From NCBI GenBank assembly GCA_029239755.1, contig JARBUI010000007.1:82040-146039 (forward strand): a DNA stretch of 64,000 nucleotides, written 5' to 3'. Origin of the DNA: Clostridia bacterium. GTDB lineage: Bacteria > Bacillota > Clostridia > Lachnospirales > Cellulosilyticaceae. Position numbers and translations under genes: made by a program. The notes beneath the pieces are model-generated. The model was not told the origin of the DNA. It was given only the letters and a program-made list of their open reading frames with translations, and made no database searches. This document shows, piece after piece, positions 58,577-64,000 of this stretch (its first letter is position 1; the number at the start of each line of letters is the position of its first letter).

Positions 58577-59983
58577 TTACTTTTTATTTTCAAACTGAAT
58601 GAAGGAACTCATGCCTGGCCTTAATACTTCTTCATTATTATCTAATTTTATTTTTACTCCAAAAGACACAATGTCAAATCCCCCGTTATCATTTGTAGCT
58701 CGCTTGACTGCAAAGTTAGGCTGTTTATTGATTGTTTTAACTTCCCCTGTAAACATTTTATCTGGATATGAAGGCACTTTAACCTTTACCTTTTGATTTT
58801 CAGTTATCTTACCTAAATCAGTCTCTTTCACACTAACTTGTGTCCATGCACCTTGCAAGTTACTAACTATTGCAATTTGTGTCCCTGTAGATACCAGTTC
58901 CCCTTCTTCTGAATGAATAGCCGTAACAGTTCCATCCATTGGAGCAGTTAAAATAACGTTATCTAAATAGGCCTGAACTTCTGCAAGTGTCCCTTTAGCC
59001 TGAGCAACCAGCCCTTCTTTGGCCTCAACTCCTGCTTGTGCCTGATACAATAAGGCATTTGAGGATTGCACTGCTGCCATAGCCTGTGTGAGTTGCGCCT
59101 CTGCTGCCTGAATGCCTGCCTCTGCCTGCATAACTCTCGTCTTGCTCGCTTCTACACCTGCCATAGCCTGCTCGCTAACTGCAGCAGCTGCCATTTTATC
59201 TTCTGCTCTAGCACCTTCTTTGGCCATACTGAGTGTTTGTTCTACTAAATCCAGCTGCGCTTTTACCTCATCTAACTTTTGTTTAGAAACCGCTCCTTTT
59301 TCTTCTAGCAAGACCACTCTGTCATAAGATGTTTTCATCACATTATACGCCACTTGTGCTTGAGCTATCTCTTGATCTCTTGCTCCCTTATCAGCCTTAG
59401 CTTTTATTGCTGCTGCAGCCTCCTGCTGCTTCTGTGAAGCTTTTACTCCGGCTCTAGCTTCATTCGCCTTTTCCTTGGCAGCCTTTACCCCAGCTTTAGC
59501 CTGCTCAACAAGTCCATTTGATGCTTTAACGCCCGCCTTAGCCTGTTCAAGTTGTTGTTTTGAAGCCTTTAGAGCAGCTTCTGCCTGAGTAACACCAGCA
59601 GCTGCCTGTGATTTTTTTGCTTGCAGCTCTTCACTTGATATTTCTACCAGCCTATCCCCTTCTTTTACCTTTTGGCCTTCTTGAACATATATTTTTATGA
59701 CTTTCCCTGGAATTTTTGTATTGATGTTGACTTCCTTTGCCTCTATAACCCCTTGTGCTATAAGACCATCCCTTTTATTAAAAAGATCTTTTACCTTTAT
59801 GGCTCCTTCTTTACCACTTAAGTTTTCAGGCACAAGTGCTCCTACTGTTAAGATCATAGCAAGGAGAATACCTCCTCCAATATAATAAGTCTTTTTCTCT
59901 TTAAAAAGTTTTTTAAACTTTTCTTTATGTAAGTTAGATTGGATAGGTTTCTTTTCTAATTTATTTTTTATATATTTAAGCAT
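58577..59983 (-). CDS. HlyD-family membrane fusion (adaptor) protein with long coiled coil
   Basis: The ATG at 59983, behind AAAGGGGA, is preferred to the track start at 60019, giving about 468 residues. A single membrane helix lies near residues 38-56 (YIGGGILLAMILTVGALVP). A lipoyl half-motif follows (INTKIPGKVIKIYVQEGQKVKEGDRLVEI), then a very long Ala/Gln/Lys-rich coiled coil (about 120-330) made of repeats such as QAKAGVKAS and QAQAGVEAK. The second lipoyl half is NVILTAPMDGTVTAIHSEEGELVSTGT, followed by a beta-barrel domain. Adaptors of this kind link a pump to a TolC-type duct. It lies 13 bases after the TolC-like gene. Confidence 0.9.
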   Translation of the reverse strand: MLKYIKNKLEKKPIQSNLHKEKFKKLFKEKKTYYIGGGILLAMILTVGALVPENLSGKEGAIKVKDLFNKRDGLIAQGVIEAKEVNINTKIPGKVIKIYVQEGQKVKEGDRLVEISSEELQAKKSQAAAGVTQAEAALKASKQQLEQAKAGVKASNGLVEQAKAGVKAAKEKANEARAGVKASQKQQEAAAAIKAKADKGARDQEIAQAQVAYNVMKTSYDRVVLLEEKGAVSKQKLDEVKAQLDLVEQTLSMAKEGARAEDKMAAAAVSEQAMAGVEASKTRVMQAEAGIQAAEAQLTQAMAAVQSSNALLYQAQAGVEAKEGLVAQAKGTLAEVQAYLDNVILTAPMDGTVTAIHSEEGELVSTGTQIAIVSNLQGAWTQVSVKETDLGKITENQKVKVKVPSYPDKMFTGEVKTINKQPNFAVKRATNDNGGFDIVSFGVKIKLDNNEEVLRPGMSSFIQFENKK

Positions 59984-59996
59984 GATAATGTCCCCT

Positions 59997-61580
59997 TTAT
60001 TTATATGGTAATACCCCAATATCGTTTAAGTATTTAGCTTTTGCAAGATTATAGCCGTTAGTAGCTTCAATCACTTTCCCTTCAACTACCTGAAGGTTTT
60101 CTTCAGCTGCTATCACCTCTACCATTGTTCCTGATAGATCTTCAAGATTTAGATTTTTAAGTAATGAACTGCTGGCTCCAAATCCTACCTCATACTTTAA
60201 CCTTGCAATTTCAACAGCCTCCTCCGCATTTTTCTTAAGTTCAGCTGATGCCGCAAGTACCTTTTGCATCGTAATCAGTGTTTCATAGGAAGTACGAATA
60301 CTGCTTTCCACTTGCAGCTTTGCATCTGCTGCTTCTATCTCAGCTTTATCAAGAAGTAATTGAGCTTCTTTATACTGATTGTCATCTTCATCATAATAAG
60401 AACCTACTACAGCAGCTCTTAAATCTTTATAAAGCTCAACCTGTGCATCTGCCATCTTCATTTCAAGTCTTGTTCTCATGCCATTGTTAATCCCTTGAAT
60501 TAAATTAAGCGTACTGGTATAGTTTGCTTCCTTTTCCACAAGAATAATTTGCTTATCAAGAGGGATATTCATATTCTTCCTAAGCTCTATTAGTGCATTA
60601 TTATAATCCTTTACTTGAAGCTCGTATGTCATAACTGCTCCATCATAATAAAGCTTTGCAAAGTTCCTATCATCCTTTGATTTTGCTCCAACCTCATAGG
60701 CGAATTGTGCATATTCATACTGCTCTTTTGCTCTTTGCATTGTCTTTTCTTTGGCTGCCAATAGCTTCTGTTGTTTTAATGCTTCGTAGTAACTATTTTG
60801 TATCAAGAGTGCTATTTTATTTTTATAAATACTTACAGAATAGCTTGTAACCCTATCTTGTATATCAGCCATCTGATCAATTAAATCTGCAAGATGTTTT
60901 TCTTCTAAAGATGAAATGGTACTGGTCGAAAGCTTGCTCGCAACATTCGTCATTGCAAACTGCATGGCTAAGTCAAATTTTGACTTGCTTGCAACATATT
61001 CCTCGGTTCCTGCATTAAAGTCTTCCAATCCATCCTCTAGCTTCGCTCTGCTAGCATTAAGCTCATTTTGAATACCTTCTTTTACCGCTGGAGGTAAACC
61101 ACTTAGAGGTGTGTGGGCTGGAATTGCTCCTATTCCCGGAACGACTATCTCTTTAGGTGTATAGCCTCTGTCAAACCATGACTGAGCATCATCAAGTTCA
61201 GTCATAGAACTATAAACAGCTGTTCTGGCAGCACTTATGTCACTTTGTGCAATATCAAGCTTAAGCTGATTATTGTAAATATCATTTTTATTTTTTTCTG
61301 CATTATTATTAATAAGTTTAGCTAGGTCTGACTGATTTTTTACTTTACTCAGTGCAATATTATTCTTAAGCCCTTGTTCTACAGCCTCATCAATCGTTAG
61401 AGTCAGTCCAGCTGGTGTAGTTGTTAAAGTGAGCTCAGCTGGCGCAGTGGATATGATAAGATTCGATGGTGTAGTTGATGCAGTGACTGTGTTAACATTA
61501 TTTCCCACACTTTCCGCATACACATTAAGATTGAATGATATGGCTAATATACACATCCCGGTTATTATTTCTTTCTTCAT
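59997..61580 (-). CDS. TolC-like outer membrane efflux family protein
   Basis: This is a 527-residue protein with a signal peptide (residues 1-22, ending VYAES), a Thr-rich stretch and then a mainly alpha-helical body. The family's repeated start LTIDEAVEQGLKNNIALSKVKNQ is near residue 60. Mid-protein helices (ALLIQNSYYEALKQQKLLAAKEKTMQRAKEQYEYAQFAYEVGAKSKDD) are typical of TolC/OEP repeats, and AVEIARLKYEVGFGASSSLLKNLNLEDL completes the second repeat. TolC proteins are outer-membrane ducts, so one in an apparently monoderm clostridium is notable. It may span or bind the thick wall. It is the first gene of the efflux operon, controlled by a TetR-type operator pair. Confidence 0.85.
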   Translation of the reverse strand: MKKEIITGMCILAISFNLNVYAESVGNNVNTVTASTTPSNLIISTAPAELTLTTTPAGLTLTIDEAVEQGLKNNIALSKVKNQSDLAKLINNNAEKNKNDIYNNQLKLDIAQSDISAARTAVYSSMTELDDAQSWFDRGYTPKEIVVPGIGAIPAHTPLSGLPPAVKEGIQNELNASRAKLEDGLEDFNAGTEEYVASKSKFDLAMQFAMTNVASKLSTSTISSLEEKHLADLIDQMADIQDRVTSYSVSIYKNKIALLIQNSYYEALKQQKLLAAKEKTMQRAKEQYEYAQFAYEVGAKSKDDRNFAKLYYDGAVMTYELQVKDYNNALIELRKNMNIPLDKQIILVEKEANYTSTLNLIQGINNGMRTRLEMKMADAQVELYKDLRAAVVGSYYDEDDNQYKEAQLLLDKAEIEAADAKLQVESSIRTSYETLITMQKVLAASAELKKNAEEAVEIARLKYEVGFGASSSLLKNLNLEDLSGTMVEVIAAEENLQVVEGKVIEATNGYNLAKAKYLNDIGVLPYK

Positions 61581-61645
61581 TTTGAGTCCCCTTCCAGCAC
61601 TTAAAAGAATTTATACTTCACATCACATTTAAGAAAGCAAAATAT

Positions 61646-61658
61646 TGACCATTGGTCA
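61646..61658. promoter_or_regulatory. TetR-type operator, promoter-proximal copy
   Basis: TGACCATTGGTCA is a perfect 6-1-6 palindrome located just downstream of the expected transcription start of the efflux operon. The pattern is typical for TetR/AcrR operators. Confidence 0.8.
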
Positions 61659-61664
61659 TTTATA

Positions 61665-61693
61665 GTTATATATCAAAAATGACTAATAGTCAA
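61665..61693 (-). promoter_or_regulatory. Sigma-A promoter of the efflux operon
   Basis: The minus strand reads TTGACT, exactly 17 bases, then TATAAC. The -35 hexamer lies within the second palindrome, so TetR binding should block polymerase. Confidence 0.8.
61680..61692. promoter_or_regulatory. TetR-type operator overlapping the -35 box
   Basis: TGACTAATAGTCA is a perfect 6-1-6 palindrome with its centre 34 bp from the first operator, close to three helical turns. Confidence 0.75.
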
Positions 61694-61738
61694 TATCTAA
61701 TTTTGAATCTTATTATTTCTCTGTGAAGTTTTTGGGAA

Positions 61739-61785
61739 AAAAAGAATCCCGCCTTTAACTCATACGTTAAGGTGAGATTCTTTTT
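61739..61785 (-). terminator. Terminator of the chemoreceptor gene
   Basis: AAAAAGAATC and GATTCTTTTT arms with an inner GTTAAGGTG-type extension lie 20 bases beyond the stop codon. Confidence 0.8.
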
Positions 61786-61805
61786 ATATAGGCTATACTT
61801 TAAGT

Positions 61806-63536
61806 TTACATTGTAAAGCGTTTTAAGTCTTGATTCATCTTCTCTACTATACTATTTAGATCAACAACCAATTCTCTTATATCCTGCAGAGATTCGTCCT
61901 GATTTTTAATGCTGGCTGCCACTTCTTCAGTAGATGCAGTGTTTTCTTCTGAGATAGCAGCCAGTTTCTCGGTCATGATAATGATTTTATTTTTATTTTC
62001 ATTCATTCGAACTTGATTGTCTCTAACTAGTTCTAAAATATTCTTTGTCGTATCTACCGCTTGTGAAATACCGTTAAACTTATCTTCTGCTATATAAATA
62101 CTTTCAGTTTGTCCCTTCATTATATTAAAGCTGCTTTTGATCATATCTACTGCAGCATTACTTTGCGTGGTAAGTTCATCAATGACTTGTTTGATTTGAT
62201 TTGTAATTTTATTAGACTCTTCTGCCAGCTTAGCTACTTCTTCTGATACAACGGCAAAACCTTTTCCATTTTCTCCAGCTCTTGCAGCCTCTATTGAGGC
62301 ATTTAGCGCAAGCAAATTAGTCTGCCTGGAAATACCTTCTATTAACATACTAGCATCTTTAATATTTTTTACTTTATTATTGGTATCTATTATAATTTCT
62401 TCAATGGATTTCGCAATCTCATTACTTTTATCATTGTGCTTAATAATATCTTCAATAGCACTATATCCAGCTTGTTTAAGTTCAATAATGTCACTGACAG
62501 ATGTGTAGAGATGAGTAACATCTTGCTTACTTGTTTCAATTAAATCTCCTAAACTTGATATCTCAATAGCCCCTTCTCCTAAATTCTGACTCTGCGTTGT
62601 ATCTGCTACGGCTATGCTTTCTATAACATTTGCAATTTGTGAAAATGAATGGCTAAAATTAGCAGTAACCTTACTTAAAAACTCTGAATTTTTTTGGACT
62701 TTCCCAGCTGTTTTTTCACATCCAGTAATATATGTTCTAAGTTCAGTAGATATTTTTTGCAGGGCTTTTCCTAATGTTCCTATTTCGTCTTGCCTCTTTC
62801 GAATGACAGAGGGAACCTCTGAGGTCAAATCTAGTTCTGCAATACTTAAACAATACTTTGTTGCCTTTATGATAGGTTTTACTATATTATGAGCCATTAA
62901 AGAAGCGACTGCTGTCCCTATCGTTAAAAATATAATTCCAAGTAAAATTAACCCATTTCTTTGTCTATCAATGACTTTATTTAAAAACTCAAGATTCTTC
63001 TCTGACTCACCTAAAAACAATATCCCTATAATGTCTCCTTCAGCACTCTTAAACGGCTTATAAATAGATAAATAATCTTTACCTAAAATAGTAGCTACGC
63101 CAGTATAAGTCTCTCCTTTTAAAACTGCCTCATAGGACAAAGAAGCAGTATCGAGCTTAGTTCCAACGGCACTTGTTCCGTCTTCATTTAGGATAGTAGT
63201 AAGCAATCTTGTGAAATCGTTACCATCTTTTACAAATAATGTTACTTCTGCGTTCGTAAATTCATGTAGTTTTTCTACTATACTTGTATTTTCTTCTATT
63301 CTATTATTATTTTGATCATACAAAGTTTGATCCTTATATTCAATTTGACCTAACTCCTTTTGAATATACTGTTCTGCTAAAATGACTTGTGCCTCTAAAG
63401 AATGCCTAACTAAATCTTCCTTAATTATTTTCAAATGATTCACTGATTGATTGTAGGAAAAAAAAGACAAGCTGATTATAGCTGCTGCTAATAAAATAGA
63501 AATACTTAATATAACTCTTAGACTAAGTTTTTTCAT
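61806..63536 (-). CDS. Methyl-accepting chemotaxis protein with single-Cache sensor
   Basis: This 576-residue receptor has TM1 at about residues 8-28 and an extracytoplasmic single-Cache domain (about 35-190) resembling the sCache_3 type ([51 protein letters not shown] and [25 protein letters not shown]). TM2 near 195-215, HAMP and a signalling domain follow, with tip [39 protein letters not shown]. It is from a different sensor class than the two dCache receptors in this window. GTAAGGGAG precedes the ATG. The gene stands alone, so the ligand cannot be inferred. sCache_3 domains often bind small carboxylates. Confidence 0.9.
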   Translation of the reverse strand: MKKLSLRVILSISILLAAAIISLSFFSYNQSVNHLKIIKEDLVRHSLEAQVILAEQYIQKELGQIEYKDQTLYDQNNNRIEENTSIVEKLHEFTNAEVTLFVKDGNDFTRLLTTILNEDGTSAVGTKLDTASLSYEAVLKGETYTGVATILGKDYLSIYKPFKSAEGDIIGILFLGESEKNLEFLNKVIDRQRNGLILLGIIFLTIGTAVASLMAHNIVKPIIKATKYCLSIAELDLTSEVPSVIRKRQDEIGTLGKALQKISTELRTYITGCEKTAGKVQKNSEFLSKVTANFSHSFSQIANVIESIAVADTTQSQNLGEGAIEISSLGDLIETSKQDVTHLYTSVSDIIELKQAGYSAIEDIIKHNDKSNEIAKSIEEIIIDTNNKVKNIKDASMLIEGISRQTNLLALNASIEAARAGENGKGFAVVSEEVAKLAEESNKITNQIKQVIDELTTQSNAAVDMIKSSFNIMKGQTESIYIAEDKFNGISQAVDTTKNILELVRDNQVRMNENKNKIIIMTEKLAAISEENTASTEEVAASIKNQDESLQDIRELVVDLNSIVEKMNQDLKRFTM

Positions 63537-63902
63537 AGATACTCCCTTACCCCCTCTATTATGCTATGATGTTTCTGATAAGTTCGACTTTCACAGCAAT
63601 TAATACTATTCTAATATAATTTTGTTAAATATAAAACATACTTTTGGTTTATTTTACAGATTTATGCACATTTGTTTCTTTTATTACAATTTTATAGTCA
63701 TATTGCATCTTTAAGCACAAATTGACAAGTATACAAATTTTTATCTATCGTACACTTTTTACACAATCATGCATTTATATGGGGAGGTGTTCAGGCATTC
63801 TCTCTGCATATAAAAAGAGCATTTACTCTTATGGAAGCAAATGCTCTTTTTATAATTTTATTAAATTCTTATTAGTTTGATACAAAAGTAATTGGGATTA
63901 GA
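63537..63902. other. 366-bp spacer between groL and the chemoreceptor gene
   Basis: It contains the groL terminator and an AT-rich upstream region for the chemoreceptor. I looked for a sigma-D (flagellar) promoter and did not find a convincing one. No coding sequence is seen. Confidence 0.5.
63812..63851 (-). terminator. Terminator of groL
   Basis: AAAAAGAGCATTT and AAATGCTCTTTTT arms, 13 bp and perfect, lie about 50 bases after the groL stop codon. Confidence 0.88.
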
Positions 63903-64000
63903 TTACATCATACCCATGCCACCCATGCCGCCCATTCCTCCTGCTGGCATAGCTGGTTCATTTGATTTAATATCTGCTACAATACACTCTGTTGTTAAGA
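63903..64000 (-). CDS. groL: Chaperonin GroEL, C-terminal end (partial at window edge)
   Basis: Only the last 32 codons lie in the window. They read LTTECIVADIKSNEPAMPAGG followed by MGGMGGMGMM and TAA. The TTE(C/A)xVADIPE-like segment and the GGM repeat tail are diagnostic of bacterial GroEL, the ATP-driven folding chamber. The gene continues beyond the right edge on the minus strand. A strong terminator follows it. Confidence 0.95.
   Translation of the reverse strand, partial: LTTECIVADIKSNEPAMPAGGMGGMGGMGMM

Noticed and set aside
63537-63811. Sigma-D (flagellar) promoter for the chemoreceptor gene
   Set aside because: No sequence close to TAAA-N15-GCCGATAT is present on the minus strand. 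Weak matches are no better than chance.

Overview
The window looks like chromosome from a low-GC, anaerobic, plant-fibre-degrading member of the Clostridia, with Lachnospirales or Cellulosilyticum-like bacteria the best guess. Reasons are AT-rich DNA, strong AGGAGG ribosome binding sites, an S-layer-homology anchored glycanase, two arabinoside-type ABC importers, four chemoreceptors, YesM/YesN-type regulators and a GroEL tail of the GGM type. The species assignment is inference. I saw no rRNA, tRNA, CRISPR array or transposase.

Layout. 1-1585 (+): a radical-SAM/DUF4130 gene pair of the putative DNA modification or repair type. 1596-2963: an orphan galactitol-type PTS IIC. 3167-14944 (-): a contiguous arabinan/arabinoside operon in the order abfA (GH51), binding protein, two permeases, GH43, chemoreceptor, second GH51, GH43 lipoprotein. 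It is preceded by an ArsR-type regulator with a large C-terminal domain (15459-16367), and the abfA promoter is overlapped by a perfect 11-7-11 palindrome. 16511-19274: an unrecognised exported protein and a GT2 glycosyltransferase. 19447-22428: an ECF sigma factor, an RsgI-like membrane anti-sigma factor and a secreted stalk-domain protein carrying a recent 270-bp tandem duplication. 22645-25663: a soluble CZB chemoreceptor and an MFS transporter. 25775-33221: YfcC-type transporter, M20 dipeptidase and aspartase, plus a 7TM kinase/SARP-like regulator pair. 33443-35136: TauE-type permease, an HPr-like protein lacking its histidine, and a small RemA-like protein.

35266-48392 is the most notable region. 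A 61-bp piece of the 3' end of guaA, 57/61 identical to the end of the intact guaA, lies 13 kb away. Between the two copies sit a giant S-layer-anchored GH30+GH43 enzyme (probably arabinogalactan-directed), its own ABC importer and a YesMN two-component system. A decayed RhuM-family fragment lies next to guaA. This is the architecture of a genomic island integrated at the guaA 3' end, with no recombinase gene left in it.

48332-51390: guaB-guaA. 51603-53170: a small membrane protein and uppP. 53157-55274: a chemoreceptor whose 5' end runs into a 9-bp tandem array and has no normal start codon. 55573-61580: an operon of TolC-like protein, HlyD-like adaptor, two ABC-2 permeases and TetR, with two perfect TetR-type palindromes at its promoter and no ATPase. 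61806-63536: another chemoreceptor. 63903-64000: the 3' end of groL.

Functionally, the window combines sensing (chemoreceptors, YesMN, ArsR-like regulator, ECF/RsgI), extracellular attack on arabinan and arabinogalactan side chains, uptake of arabino- or galacto-oligosaccharides by two importers that lack their own ATPase, and intracellular GH51 hydrolysis.
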